A stretch of 64,000 nucleotides of DNA from Streptomyces sp. ST2-7A (GTDB lineage: Bacteria > Actinomycetota > Actinomycetes > Streptomycetales > Streptomycetaceae). The notes beneath the pieces are model-generated. The model saw nothing but the letters and a program-made list of their open reading frames with translations, searched no databases and was not told where the DNA came from. The position numbers were made by a program, and so were the translations under genes. This document shows, piece after piece, positions 26,612 through 36,385 of the stretch (its first letter is position 1; every line of letters begins with the position of its first letter). The stretch spans positions 1 to 64,000 of the forward strand of contig NZ_JAJUWS010000021.1 in NCBI RefSeq assembly GCF_021390475.1, in the 5' to 3' direction.

Positions 26612-27870
26612 CGACGGCCCGGGGGGTCGTCGGCACCGCCGGCCCCCCGACCGACCGCCCCGTACCGGACCCCGCCCCGCACGAGGCCCCGGGGTCCACA
26701 CCGGGCACCGATCCGGGCACCGATCCCGGGATCGACGCCCTGGCGGCGGCGGACCACCCCGACGCGGGAACCCCGCCTCCGGCGAAGGCCCTCGGCCCGA
26801 CCGGGCCGAGGGCCCCGGCCCGCCCCGTCCGGGGGCGGCGTCCGTACGGCACCACCGCGCTGCTGACCTCGGGCCTGACCGCCGGGGTGCTGCTGCTCTC
26901 GCTGCTCTCCGCCGGCATCGGCGCCTACCACATACCGGTCGGCGACGTCCTCTCCTCCACCGCGCACCACCTCGGTGTCGGCGGCGCGCCCCTGGATCGG
27001 GTGCCCGAGAGCGTCCTGTGGAACATCCGGTTGCCCCGGATCGTGCTGGCGCTGCTGGTCGGCGCCTCCCTGGGCTGCGCCGGCGCCCTGATGCAGGGCG
27101 TGTTCGGCAACCCGCTGGCGGAGCCGGGCGTGATCGGCATCTCCTCCGGGGCCGCCGTGGGGGCGGTGGCCTCGATCGCCTTCGGGCTGACCGTGCTGGG
27201 GAGTTGGACGGTCACCGCGGGGGCGTTCGTCGCCGGACTGGCGACGGTGCTGGTGGTGTACGCGCTCTCCCGTTCGGGCGGACGCACCGAGGTGGTGACC
27301 CTGATCCTCACCGGGATCGCGGTGAACGCCTTCGCCGGTGCCCTGATCGGCCTGAGCATCTTCTTCGCCGACAACGCGCAGATCTCCGAGATCACCTTCT
27401 GGCAGCTGGGTTCGTTGGCGCAGGCCACCTGGCCCAAGGTGCTCGCGGTCCTGCCGTGCGCCGCCCTCGGCCTGCTGGTCGCCCCCGTGTACGCCCGCCG
27501 GCTGGACCTGCTCTCGCTCGGCGAGCGGCCGGCCCGCCACCTGGGAGTGGACGTGGAGCGGATGCGGATCGCGCTGATCGTGGTGGTGGCGCTGTTGACG
27601 GCGGCGGCGGTCGCCGTCGCGGGCATCATCACCTTCGTCGGACTGGTGGTGCCGCACCTGCTGCGAATGGTCGCCGGACCGGGCCACCGCTTCCTGATCC
27701 CCGGCAGCGCCCTGGCCGGGGCCCTGGTACTGCTCGCCGCCGACCTGGCGGCGCGCACGATCGCCGCCCCGGCGGAGATGCCGTTGGGGGTGCTGACGGC
27801 GCTGATCGGCAGCCCGTTCTTCTTCTGGCTGCTGCGCCGGACCCGACGTCGACAGGGGGGATGGGCGTGA
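26608..27870 (+). CDS. hmuU: Haem ABC transporter permease (FecCD family)
   Basis: A 420-residue permease. The first 75 residues are Pro/Gly/Thr-rich and cytoplasmic, longer than usual. About ten membrane helices follow, with FecCD hallmarks LPRIVLALLVGASLGCAGALMQ, NPLAEPGVIGISSGAAVG and TFVGLVVPHLLRM, the last being the ATPase coupling region. GTG start overlaps the hmuT stop (GTGA) and its own stop overlaps the hmuV start, so the three are translationally coupled. Confidence 0.92.
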   Translation: MTTARGVVGTAGPPTDRPVPDPAPHEAPGSTPGTDPGTDPGIDALAAADHPDAGTPPPAKALGPTGPRAPARPVRGRRPYGTTALLTSGLTAGVLLLSLLSAGIGAYHIPVGDVLSSTAHHLGVGGAPLDRVPESVLWNIRLPRIVLALLVGASLGCAGALMQGVFGNPLAEPGVIGISSGAAVGAVASIAFGLTVLGSWTVTAGAFVAGLATVLVVYALSRSGGRTEVVTLILTGIAVNAFAGALIGLSIFFADNAQISEITFWQLGSLAQATWPKVLAVLPCAALGLLVAPVYARRLDLLSLGERPARHLGVDVERMRIALIVVVALLTAAAVAVAGIITFVGLVVPHLLRMVAGPGHRFLIPGSALAGALVLLAADLAARTIAAPAEMPLGVLTALIGSPFFFWLLRRTRRRQGGWA

Positions 27871-28784
27871 GTGCCGCGGGGATCCGGTCGCTTCTCCGCG
27901 CGGGGGGACGCGACGGGTGGTGGGAACGTCGCCGGGGGGCGGTGCGCGACGCGCTGTTTCCGGCCGCCGTCGAGCCGCCGGCCCGGCCCTCACCCGGCGA
28001 TGTCCTCGCCGAGGCCCGGTCGGTGGGGATGCGTCGCGGCGGCCGGCCGGTGCTGGTCGACGCCTCGCTGCGGGTCGTCGCCGGCGAGGTGCTGGTCCTC
28101 ATCGGCCCCAACGGCGCGGGCAAGTCGACGCTGCTGTCCGTACTGGCCGCCGACACCCTCCCCGACGCCGGGGAGGTGCTCCTGGACGGTCGCCCCGTGA
28201 CCGGATGGCGCCCCCGGGAGTTGGCGCTGCGCCGCTCGGTGCTGCCCCAGGCGGCGGCGCTCTCCTTCCCGTTCCCGGTCGTCGAGGTGGTGCGGATGGG
28301 CCGCGCCCCCCGGGCGGGGACACCGGCCGAGGAGCGGGACGACGCGGTGGTCGCGGCGGCCATGGCCGCCGCGGAGGTGTCCGCGTTCGCCGGGCGGTCC
28401 TTCGCGGAACTGTCCGGCGGCGAGCGGGCCAGGGTGGCCCTGGCCCGGGTGCTGGCGCAACGCGCCCCGCTGATGCTGCTGGACGAGCCGACCGCCGCGC
28501 TCGACCTGCGCCACCAGGAGTTGGTGCTGCGGCTGTGCCGGCAACGGGCGGCGGCCGGGGAGGCGGTGGTGGTGGTCCTGCACGACCTGGCGCTGGCGGC
28601 CGCGTACGCGGATCGGGTGGTGGTCCTGCACGACGGGCGGATCGCCGCCGACGGGCCGCCGGCGGAGGTGTTGACGGAGGAGCTGATCGGTCGGGTCTAC
28701 CGGCATCCGGTGGACGTGCTGCGCCATCCGGACACCGACGTGCCGCTCATCGTCCCGGTCCGTTCCGGGCGCCGGCCGGGGTAA
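27867..28784 (+). CDS. hmuV: Haem ABC transporter ATP-binding protein
   Basis: A 305-residue ATPase with Walker A GPNGAGKS, signature LSGGERARV, Walker B LMLLDEPTAALD and switch His in VVLHDL. A 45-residue hydrophilic N-terminal extension precedes the domain. Start taken as GTG 27867, which forms GTGA with the hmuU stop and has a G-rich binding site six nt upstream; ATG 27861 is in frame but sits on that site. It powers haem import by HmuTU. Confidence 0.92.
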   Translation: MSAAGIRSLLRAGGRDGWWERRRGAVRDALFPAAVEPPARPSPGDVLAEARSVGMRRGGRPVLVDASLRVVAGEVLVLIGPNGAGKSTLLSVLAADTLPDAGEVLLDGRPVTGWRPRELALRRSVLPQAAALSFPFPVVEVVRMGRAPRAGTPAEERDDAVVAAAMAAAEVSAFAGRSFAELSGGERARVALARVLAQRAPLMLLDEPTAALDLRHQELVLRLCRQRAAAGEAVVVVLHDLALAAAYADRVVVLHDGRIAADGPPAEVLTEELIGRVYRHPVDVLRHPDTDVPLIVPVRSGRRPG

Positions 28785-29247
28785 GGGGCCGGGAAAGGCC
28801 GGGAAGGGGGATGTCCCGGCGGGCTCCGTACGCACCGACCGGATATCGATCCGGTTGGCCCGAAAGGGAGTCGATTTTTGGAATACCGCCTTCCGGACCA
28901 CCCATCGGTGACGTGATCCGGGTCACTTCCGCCGGGCCGGGGGTCGGTACCGGCCATGTCCCGGGACTCTCTCCCGTCACACCCGTCCGGCCCTCGTCCC
29001 CCGACCTCCCCCGGTGACCTGGATGTTCCCCGACCGGCGCCGAAAGGGAGCGGAGGGAGCGGTTCCGATGGTTGCGGAATGAAAGTGGCCAACCCCGCCC
29101 GACCCCTCGGGAAAGTTTCAACAAACCGCAGCCGAACACAAGTTGGATCCCCTACTCTCATCATTCGAGTACCCGCGGAGCGGCATGGGGAGATGTCGGT
29201 TCGTGCGGGGAGACGACAGGGGTTCCTGACGGTTTCCGGGGGGTTTC
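28785..29247. other. Gap before the exopolysaccharide locus, no gene seen
   Basis: A 463-bp stretch, more A/T-rich toward 29160. A possible -10 TACTCT at 29153-29158 lies upstream of the sugar transferase, with no good -35. No supported gene. Confidence 0.5.
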
Positions 29248-30789
29248 ATGCAGCACGTCGGTATGTCCGGCACCACTCGCACGACCCGCGCCACCCGTGC
29301 CGCACGCGCGGTGCGGCACGGGGATCCCGGCATCGGCCGTCCGCCGATACCGGGACCGCCCGACGGCGCCGGCGCCAAGGGACGCGGCTACGCCCCCCTC
29401 GCGGTGGCGAGCGACGCCCTGGGCGTACTCGTTCCGGTCGCCGGTGTGTACCACCTGACCGATCAGGGACGCCCCGTGCTCTCGGCGGTGGTCGCCTGTT
29501 CCGCCTGGCTGGTGATCCGCGCCGGTCATCTGCGCTACGTCCGGCGGGTGATCGGCGAGTCCCGCGGGCTGCTGGCCGCCGCGCACGACTGGGCGCTGCT
29601 GGTGGGTGTGCTGGCACTGCTGCGGGTGTTGACCGGGGAGAACTCGGCGATCGGGGCGGCGCTGGCCGCGCTGCTGCCCGCGCTGCTGCTGTCCGCCCTC
29701 ACCGGCGCCCTGATCCACCACCGGCTCGCCGCCCGCCGCCGGGCGGCGGAGGCGGTTCGCCGGGTGTTGGTGGTGGGCGAGGCGGATCCGGTCGCCGGCG
29801 TCACCGCCCGGCTCGCGGCCCGCACCGATCACCCCTACGTGGTGGTCGGGACGGTGCCGGTGGGAGCCGGCGAACCGGCGGACGGGGTCCCGGTGACCGG
29901 GCGCCTGACCTCCGGGCCGGTGCCCGAACGTCCCTCCGCCCCGGAGGGTGACCCGGACGACGGGGTCGTGACGGGCGCCGCCCGGCGCTGTGGCGCCGAT
30001 CTGGTCCTCGTGGTCCCCGGCAGCCGGTTGACCGGTGACCGTCTGCGTCGGCTCTCCTGGCAGGTGCAGGACGCCGGACTGCCCCTGATGATCTCCTCCG
30101 GGTTGGGCGATGTCCCGCCGCGACGGGTACGGGTCTCCACCGCCGCCGGGTTGCAGCTGATCCAAGTCGTCGCACCCACCCGCGGCGGCCCCCAACTGCT
30201 GGTCAAGCACCTGGTGGACCGGGTCGGCGCGGCCCTGGGCCTGGTCCTGCTGGCTCCGCTGTTCGCGGTGATCGCCCTGCTCGTGCGGCTGGACTCGCGC
30301 GGCCCGGTGCTCTTCCGCCAGCTTCGGATCGGCCGGCGGGGCGTGCCCTTCGTGATGTGGAAGTTCCGCAGCATGGTGCCGGACGCCGACCGTCTGCGCG
30401 GCACCCTGGAGGAGGTCAACGAGCAGAGCGGCCCGCTGTTCAAGATGCGGCGCGACCCCCGGGTGACCCGGGTCGGTCGACTGCTGCGCCGCAGCTCCCT
30501 GGACGAACTGCCGCAACTGTGGAACGTGCTGCGCGGCGAGATGTCGCTGGTCGGGCCGCGTCCTCCCCTGCCCGAGGAGGTCGCCCGTTACGGCCCGGTG
30601 GAGCACCGCCGACTGGACGTGCGCCCCGGCCTGACCGGCCCGTGGCAGGTGGAGGGACGTTCGGAGCTCTCCTGGGAGGAGAGCCTGGCCCTGGATCTGT
30701 CCTACACCGACAACTGGTCGCTGACCGGGGACCTGGACGTGCTGGCCCGTACCGCCCGGGCGGTGGCGGGGGGCCGGGGGGCCTACTAG
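29248..30789 (+). CDS. Polyprenyl-phosphate sugar-1-phosphate transferase (WcaJ/WbaP-like)
   Basis: A 513-residue initiating enzyme of exopolysaccharide synthesis. It has an N-terminal membrane block of several helices, a CoA-binding-like middle, and the C-terminal bacterial sugar transferase domain: a re-entrant helix (VGAALGLVLLAPLFAVIALLV), LRIGRRGVPFVMWKFRSM, RRSSLDELPQLWNVL and MSLVGPRPPLPEE, then VRPGLTGPWQV. It transfers hexose-1-phosphate to undecaprenyl phosphate at the membrane. ATG start. First gene of the polysaccharide locus. Confidence 0.92.
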   Translation: MQHVGMSGTTRTTRATRAARAVRHGDPGIGRPPIPGPPDGAGAKGRGYAPLAVASDALGVLVPVAGVYHLTDQGRPVLSAVVACSAWLVIRAGHLRYVRRVIGESRGLLAAAHDWALLVGVLALLRVLTGENSAIGAALAALLPALLLSALTGALIHHRLAARRRAAEAVRRVLVVGEADPVAGVTARLAARTDHPYVVVGTVPVGAGEPADGVPVTGRLTSGPVPERPSAPEGDPDDGVVTGAARRCGADLVLVVPGSRLTGDRLRRLSWQVQDAGLPLMISSGLGDVPPRRVRVSTAAGLQLIQVVAPTRGGPQLLVKHLVDRVGAALGLVLLAPLFAVIALLVRLDSRGPVLFRQLRIGRRGVPFVMWKFRSMVPDADRLRGTLEEVNEQSGPLFKMRRDPRVTRVGRLLRRSSLDELPQLWNVLRGEMSLVGPRPPLPEEVARYGPVEHRRLDVRPGLTGPWQVEGRSELSWEESLALDLSYTDNWSLTGDLDVLARTARAVAGGRGAY

Positions 30790-30961
30790 CGGGCGGGGAG
30801 TCGGGGACCGGGCACCGAGCCGCCCGCCCGCCGGTTCCCGCCCCTCCCCGATCCCCCGTTCCCCTGTTCTTCTCCCCCGTCCGATGCCGTGCGGGGCCGG
30901 TCGGACGACCCGTCGCCGTCCGACCGGCCCGACCGCCCGACCGGGGCGTTCCCGGCGCTTC

Positions 30962-31909
30962 TCAGGAGTTCTCGTGCAACCACCGGTGATAGGTGTCCCG
31001 GATCCCCTCCTCCAGGGGGATCGCCGGGGCGAAGCCCAGCTTGTCCAGGCGGGAGACGTCCAGCAGTTTGCGGGGGGTGCCGTCGGGCCGGGTGGTGTCC
31101 CAGGCGATCCGGCCGGTGAAGCCGGTGACCGAGGCGATGGTCGCCGCCAGTTCGGCGATGGTCAGGTCGGCGCCGCAGCCCACGTTGATCGGCTCGGACT
31201 CGTCGTAGGAACGCAGCAGGAGCAGGCAGGCCGCCGCGAGGTCGTCGCTGTGCAGGAATTCGCGCCGGGGTGTGCCGCTGCCCCACAGCACCACCTCCGG
31301 GGCTCCCGCCCGTCGGGCCTCGTGGAAGCGTCGGATCAGCGCGGGCAGGACGTGCGAGGTCTCCGGGTCGAAGTTGTCGCCGGGGCCGTAGAGGTTGGTC
31401 GGCATGGCCGCGATGTAGCGGCGGCCGTACTGCCGACGGTAGGAGCGCACCTGGCAGATCCCGGCGATCTTGGCGAGGGCGTACGGCTCGTTGGTCGGCT
31501 CCAGCGGCCCGGTGAGCAGCGAGTCCTCCCGGATCGGCTGGGGCGCGTGCTTGGGATAGATGCACGAGGAACCCAGGAACAGCAGCCGGTCCACGTCGGC
31601 GGCGTGCGCGCCACCGATCACGCTCAGTTGGATGCGGAGGTTGTCCTCCAGGAACGGCACCGGGTACCGGTGGTTGGCCATGATCCCGCCGACCCGGGCG
31701 GCGGCCAGCACCACGGCGTCGGGGCGGGTCTCGCGCAGCAGGTCGGCCGTCGCCTCCGCGTCCCGCAGGTCGACCTCCTCGCGGGTGCGGGTGATCACCT
31801 CGTGGCCCTCGGCCTCCAGACGCCGGGTCACGGCGGAACCCACCAGGCCCCGGTGCCCGGCGACGAATATGCGGGCGGTGGACGGCAGCAGGCCGTCGGC
31901 AGCAGTCAT
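30962..31909 (-). CDS. fcl: GDP-L-fucose synthase
   Basis: A 315-residue epimerase/reductase that completes GDP-L-fucose. NAD(P)-binding motif VAGHRGLVGSAVTRRL, catalytic SSCIYPKHAPQPI (Ser) and YALAKIAG (Tyr-x3-Lys), and the Fcl signatures TNLYGPGDNFDPETSHVLPALI and WGSGTPRREFLH. ATG start; no strong binding site. Divergent from gmd, with which it forms a two-step route from GDP-mannose. Confidence 0.93.
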   Translation of the reverse strand: MTAADGLLPSTARIFVAGHRGLVGSAVTRRLEAEGHEVITRTREEVDLRDAEATADLLRETRPDAVVLAAARVGGIMANHRYPVPFLEDNLRIQLSVIGGAHAADVDRLLFLGSSCIYPKHAPQPIREDSLLTGPLEPTNEPYALAKIAGICQVRSYRRQYGRRYIAAMPTNLYGPGDNFDPETSHVLPALIRRFHEARRAGAPEVVLWGSGTPRREFLHSDDLAAACLLLLRSYDESEPINVGCGADLTIAELAATIASVTGFTGRIAWDTTRPDGTPRKLLDVSRLDKLGFAPAIPLEEGIRDTYHRWLHENS

Positions 31910-32102
31910 GGCAGGGGATTGTGCCGGCGTTCCGACCCGTCCCGACGGCGATCGCCGGAAATCGACGCACACGACGGATGTATGACGCGATGTCGTGCCC
32001 GCGCCGCGCCACCCCGCTTCGCGCGCCATCGCGTCACGCCGCACCACCCCGCTCCGGGCCGCGCCCATCGGCCCCGCCACCACCGACCGAGGGAATGACC
32101 CC

Positions 32103-33116
32103 ATGACGAAGACCGCGCTGATCACCGGTGTCACCGGCCAGGACGGTTCCTATCTGGCCGAGCTGTTGCTGGAGAAGGGGTACCGGGTTCACGGCCTGAT
32201 CCGGCGCTCGTCCTCCTTCAACACCGAGCGCATCGACCACATCTACCAGGGCCCGCAGGACCCCGAGCGCAGCCTGGTCCTGCACCACGCCGACCTCTCC
32301 GACGGTGTGGCCCTGGTCAACCTGTTGCGGGAACTGCGGCCCGACGAGGTGTACAACCTGGGGGCACAGTCGCACGTGCGGGTCTCCTTCGACGCACCGT
32401 TGTACACCGGGGACGTCACCGGCCTGGGCAGCATCCGGTTGCTGGAGGCGATCCGGGCCTCCGGGATCGAGACACGGATCTACCAGGCGTCCTCCTCCGA
32501 GATGTTCGGCTCCACGCCCCCGCCGCAGAACGAGCACACCCCGTTCCACCCGCGCAGCCCCTACGGCTGCGCCAAGGTATACGGCTACTGGGCGACGGTG
32601 AACTACCGCGAGGCGTACGGGATGCACGCCTCCAACGGCATCCTGTTCAACCACGAGTCGCCCCGCCGCGGGGAGACCTTCGTGACCCGCAAGATCACCC
32701 GTGCGGTGGCCCGGATCCGGGCGGGTCTGCAGGACCGGCTCTACATGGGCAACCTCGACGCGGTGCGGGACTGGGGGTACGCACCGGAGTACGTCGAGGC
32801 GATGTGGCGGATGCTCCAGCAGGACGAGCCGGACGACTACGTGGTGGCCACCGGGGACGCGGCGAGCGTCCGACAGTTCCTGGAGGTGGCCTTCGCGGCG
32901 GCGGACCTGGAGTGGAGCGCGTACGTGCGCTACGACCCCAAGTACGAGCGTCCCAGTGAGGTGGACGCCCTGATCGGGGACGCGACCAAGGCCCGTGACC
33001 GGCTGGGGTGGGAGCCCGGGGTGCGGTGGCCACGACTGGCCGAACTGATGGTGCGGGCCGACATCGACCTGTTGAACGCCGAGTTGTCGGGGGCCCGGGT
33101 ACGCGTGGACCGCTGA
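32103..33116 (+). CDS. gmd: GDP-mannose 4,6-dehydratase
   Basis: A 337-residue short-chain dehydrogenase-fold enzyme converting GDP-mannose to GDP-4-keto-6-deoxymannose. NADP-binding [17 protein letters not shown], catalytic SSSEMFG and [10 protein letters not shown] (Tyr-x3-Lys), plus [20 protein letters not shown] and LGNL-like [20 protein letters not shown] start with GAGGGA upstream. Supplies the Fcl substrate. Confidence 0.95.
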   Translation: MTKTALITGVTGQDGSYLAELLLEKGYRVHGLIRRSSSFNTERIDHIYQGPQDPERSLVLHHADLSDGVALVNLLRELRPDEVYNLGAQSHVRVSFDAPLYTGDVTGLGSIRLLEAIRASGIETRIYQASSSEMFGSTPPPQNEHTPFHPRSPYGCAKVYGYWATVNYREAYGMHASNGILFNHESPRRGETFVTRKITRAVARIRAGLQDRLYMGNLDAVRDWGYAPEYVEAMWRMLQQDEPDDYVVATGDAASVRQFLEVAFAAADLEWSAYVRYDPKYERPSEVDALIGDATKARDRLGWEPGVRWPRLAELMVRADIDLLNAELSGARVRVDR

Positions 33117-33606
33117 CTCGCCTCCGCCTCCGCCCCCGCTCCCGCTCCCGATCACCGCTCCCGATCGCCGACCCGGTCCCCGGCGGAACGCCGACGGACC
33201 CCGACCGTCCCCTCCACCGGCCCCGGGCATCCCGGGGTCGGTGCCACCCGCCGACCACTCCGGTCCCGACCCCCGCCCGCCCCACCGGGCGCGGCGGGAC
33301 CGCCCCGTCCGGGGCACGGAAGCCACCGGGCCCACCGGAGAATCCCGCACCCACGGGCCTTCCGGACCTCCCGGACCTTGCCGACCTCTTCGGAACCTTT
33401 CCCGAACCCCGGACACGACTCCGTGGTCGGCTCTAGGGTTCCGCTGATCGACTGACCAAGTGTCAGTCGGAATTGACTGATCACACATCGCATGCGACCG
33501 CTTTTCGACCAATATGCGAGCAGGCGTGATCGGATCCGGACCACCCGCCGGATCCCGACCACGGGTCCCGACCTTCCCGGGACCCGCAGCACTAAGTGGG
33601 GGCACC
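33117..33606. other. Upstream region of the LamG protein gene, no gene seen
   Basis: A 490-bp gap; its first 150 bases are pyrimidine-rich and low in complexity. It contains an inverted repeat near 33450 (listed separately) and must hold the promoter of the secreted protein gene. Confidence 0.5.
33444..33482. promoter_or_regulatory. Operator-like inverted and direct repeats
   Basis: GACTGAC (33450-33456) and GTCAGTC (33462-33468) form a perfect 7-bp inverted repeat around CAAGT, flanked by CTGATC and GACTGATC. The cluster lies about 140 nt before the secreted protein gene and looks like a regulator binding site. Confidence 0.5.
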
Positions 33607-36384
33607 ATGAAACCGAGCCGCGGCAGTACGACGAGACGGGCGGTGACGGCCTCGGCCGTCCTGACCCTGACCCTCGGGGCCCTGGCGGGGGCGGAGACCG
33701 CGGTCTCCCCACCCGCCGAGGCCCTGACCCCGCCGGTCGCCATGACCGCCGACACCCTGCCCACCTGGCAGACCAACGGCATCGTCTGGGCGTTGGCCGA
33801 ATCCGACGGCGTGATCTTCGCCGGTGGTTCCTTCACCACCATCCGCCCGCCGGGGGCCGCCCCCGGCACACAGGAGCGGGCCGTGCGCAACTTCGTGGCC
33901 CTCGACGCCGCCACCGGCGCGCCGATCGAGGACTGCGCGCCGGAGTTCACCGTCGGCTCGGGCATCGAGACGGTCCGGGCGCTGGCCGTCTCCCCCGACG
34001 GGGAGACGCTGTACGTCGGCGGGCGCTTCGGCGCCGTCAACGGGACCGGCGCCTCCTCGGTCACCGCCATCGACCTCCCCACCTGCACCCCCAAACCCTT
34101 CTCCGCCGGGGCGAGCAACACCGTGCACGCGCTCGTGGCCACGGACGACCGGGTCTACCTGGCCGGTGACTTCGTCCAGCTCAACGGAGAGCAGCGCCGC
34201 CACTTCGGCGCCGTGGACCCCACCGGTGCCCTGGTGCCCGGCTGGGTGGCCGACGGCGACGAACCCGGCCGCGCCCTGGCCCTGACCCACGACGGGGAGA
34301 ACGTCGTGCTCGGCGGCGACTTCTTCACCATCAACGGGAGCAACTCGCACGCCCTGGCCATCGTGGACGCGGTCGACGCCTCGATGACCCGGGCCTACCC
34401 CCTGGGCTTCATCGAGACCCGCTCGGTCGTCAAGGACCTGCACGCCGACGCGACCGGCATCTACACCGGCAACGAGGGCACCGGCGGCGGTGTCTTCGAC
34501 GGCCGGATCGCCATCGAACCGGACACCCACGACCAACGGTGGCGGGACACCTGCCTGGGCGCCACCCAGGCCGTCCACGTGTACCGCGACGTGCTCTACA
34601 GCGGTCACCACGCCCACGACTGCGCCTCGATGGGGTCCTTCCCCAACCAGCCGCGCTTCCACCTCTTCGCGCAGTCGGTGCACGACCCGTCCCTGCTCGG
34701 CTGGTTCCCCGACACCAACGACGGTCTGGGCGAGCGGATCGGCCCGCGCACCATCACCGTCTCCGAGGATCATCCCGCCACCGGGGTGGACTACATGTGG
34801 GTCGGCGGCGAGTTCACCACCGTCAACGGCTCCCCGCAGTGGGGACTGACCCGTTTCGCGAGCGAACCGGACACCGGCAACCCCGTGACGCCCGAGGCCC
34901 ACGCCTTCAGTCACGTGCCCGGCGAGATCGAGGTGACCTGGCGCTCGAGCCTGGACCTCGACGACAGCCTGCTCACCTACCGGGTGTACCGCAACAACTC
35001 CGTCGTGCCCGTCCACACCGTGCAGGGCTCCTCGGTGCCCTGGCGCCGACCCCAACTTTCCTTCACCGACACCTCGGTCACCGAGGGCGTGACCTACGGC
35101 TACCGGATCACCGCCACCGACGCGGCGGGCAACACCAGCGCCCTGTCCCCCACCGTCTCCGCCACCGCCGCCTCGTCCGTCCAGCCCTACGTCCAGGCCG
35201 TGCTGGCCGACAACCCGGTGCTGTACTGGCGCAGTGACGGGACGGCCGGCAACTTCGCCTCCGACGCCTCGGGGAACGACAACTCCGGCGTGCACCGGGG
35301 CGGCCCGCAGCGCGGGGCGCTCCCGCCGGCCGTCAACGGCCCCTCCGCCGCCTCGATCGGCCACAACGGCACCTCCACCTACACCTACGGCGACACCCCC
35401 TTCGCCTCCACCAACACCTTCTCGGTGGAGACGTGGTTCCGCACCACCACCACGCAGGGCGGCAAGCTGATCGGCTTCGGCAACCGCATCCTGGAGAACA
35501 GCAGCATGCGCGACCGCCACGTCTACATGCGCAACGACGGCCGCCTGGTCTTCGGCGTGAACAGCGGCGGCACCCGCACCATCACCACCAACGCCGCCTA
35601 CAACAACGGGCAGTGGCACCACGTGGTGGCGACCCTGGGCACCAACGGCATGCGGTTGTACGTCAACGGACAGCAGCAGGCGGTCAGCACGCTCTACACC
35701 ACCGCCCAGAACTACGGCTCCACCCCCGGGTTCTGGCGGGCCGGCGGCGACTCGCTGGCCGGTTGGTCCAACCGGCCGTCCACCGACTACTTCCAGGGGC
35801 AGTTGGACGAGATCGCGGTCTACCACTCCACCCTCTCCGCCGCCCGGGTGAACGCCCACTTCCAGGCCGCCTCGGTGCCCTCCGACACGGTGGTGGAGGC
35901 GGTGCCGACCGCCGACACCTACGTGAACCAGGCGGCACCCAACACCGTGCACGGCACCCACCAGCAACTCGCGGTCCGCAGCTCGCCCGCCTACGAGAGC
36001 TACCTGCGCTTCGACGTTCCCACCGCCCCGCCGGGCACCGTCCTCAAGGCGGCCACGCTGCGGATCCGGCTGACCAACGACGGTCACGCGGGGTCCGAGG
36101 ACAGTCAGGTGGTGCTGCCGGTGACCGGCTACTGGAGTGAGGCCGACACCAACTGGAACACCAGGCCCGACCTCGGCACCGAGGTGTTGGGCACCCTCAC
36201 CGGGGCGAACTCGCCCGGCGCGGTGCACGGCGTCCCGCTGGACACCGGGGCGGTGAACGCGGCGCTCGGCGGGGAACTCGACCTCGCGATGGTGGGCGAG
36301 GGACCCTCCAGCCTCTGGTTCTGGTCCCGCCAGGCCTCGGCCGCCAACCAGCCGCGGCTGCTCCTCACCTTCGGGGCCCCCTGA
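33607..36384 (+). CDS. Large secreted beta-propeller / FN3 / LamG / DNRLRE protein
   Basis: A 925-residue exported protein. A signal peptide of about 40 residues precedes beta-propeller repeats of the delta-60 kind (motifs such as IFAGGSFTTI, LYVGGRFGAVNG, VYLAGDFVQLNG, MWVGGEFTTVNG) to about residue 430. A fibronectin type III domain (434-525), a LamG/concanavalin-like domain (530-755; VETWFRTT, NNGQWHHVVATLG, LDEIAVYHSTLS) and a DNRLRE/CBM96-like domain (758-925; ESYLRFDVP, NWNTRP) follow. All domains suggest binding of extracellular glycan. It sits inside the polysaccharide locus and probably acts on or anchors that polymer. Confidence 0.85.
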   Translation: MKPSRGSTTRRAVTASAVLTLTLGALAGAETAVSPPAEALTPPVAMTADTLPTWQTNGIVWALAESDGVIFAGGSFTTIRPPGAAPGTQERAVRNFVALDAATGAPIEDCAPEFTVGSGIETVRALAVSPDGETLYVGGRFGAVNGTGASSVTAIDLPTCTPKPFSAGASNTVHALVATDDRVYLAGDFVQLNGEQRRHFGAVDPTGALVPGWVADGDEPGRALALTHDGENVVLGGDFFTINGSNSHALAIVDAVDASMTRAYPLGFIETRSVVKDLHADATGIYTGNEGTGGGVFDGRIAIEPDTHDQRWRDTCLGATQAVHVYRDVLYSGHHAHDCASMGSFPNQPRFHLFAQSVHDPSLLGWFPDTNDGLGERIGPRTITVSEDHPATGVDYMWVGGEFTTVNGSPQWGLTRFASEPDTGNPVTPEAHAFSHVPGEIEVTWRSSLDLDDSLLTYRVYRNNSVVPVHTVQGSSVPWRRPQLSFTDTSVTEGVTYGYRITATDAAGNTSALSPTVSATAASSVQPYVQAVLADNPVLYWRSDGTAGNFASDASGNDNSGVHRGGPQRGALPPAVNGPSAASIGHNGTSTYTYGDTPFASTNTFSVETWFRTTTTQGGKLIGFGNRILENSSMRDRHVYMRNDGRLVFGVNSGGTRTITTNAAYNNGQWHHVVATLGTNGMRLYVNGQQQAVSTLYTTAQNYGSTPGFWRAGGDSLAGWSNRPSTDYFQGQLDEIAVYHSTLSAARVNAHFQAASVPSDTVVEAVPTADTYVNQAAPNTVHGTHQQLAVRSSPAYESYLRFDVPTAPPGTVLKAATLRIRLTNDGHAGSEDSQVVLPVTGYWSEADTNWNTRPDLGTEVLGTLTGANSPGAVHGVPLDTGAVNAALGGELDLAMVGEGPSSLWFWSRQASAANQPRLLLTFGAP

Positions 36385-36385
36385 G

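Noticed and set aside
28747-29139. A 130-codon minus-strand frame before the EPS locus
   Set aside because: No binding site, no domain, overlaps the hmuV end and contains Pro/Gly/Arg-rich sequence typical of random GC-rich frames.
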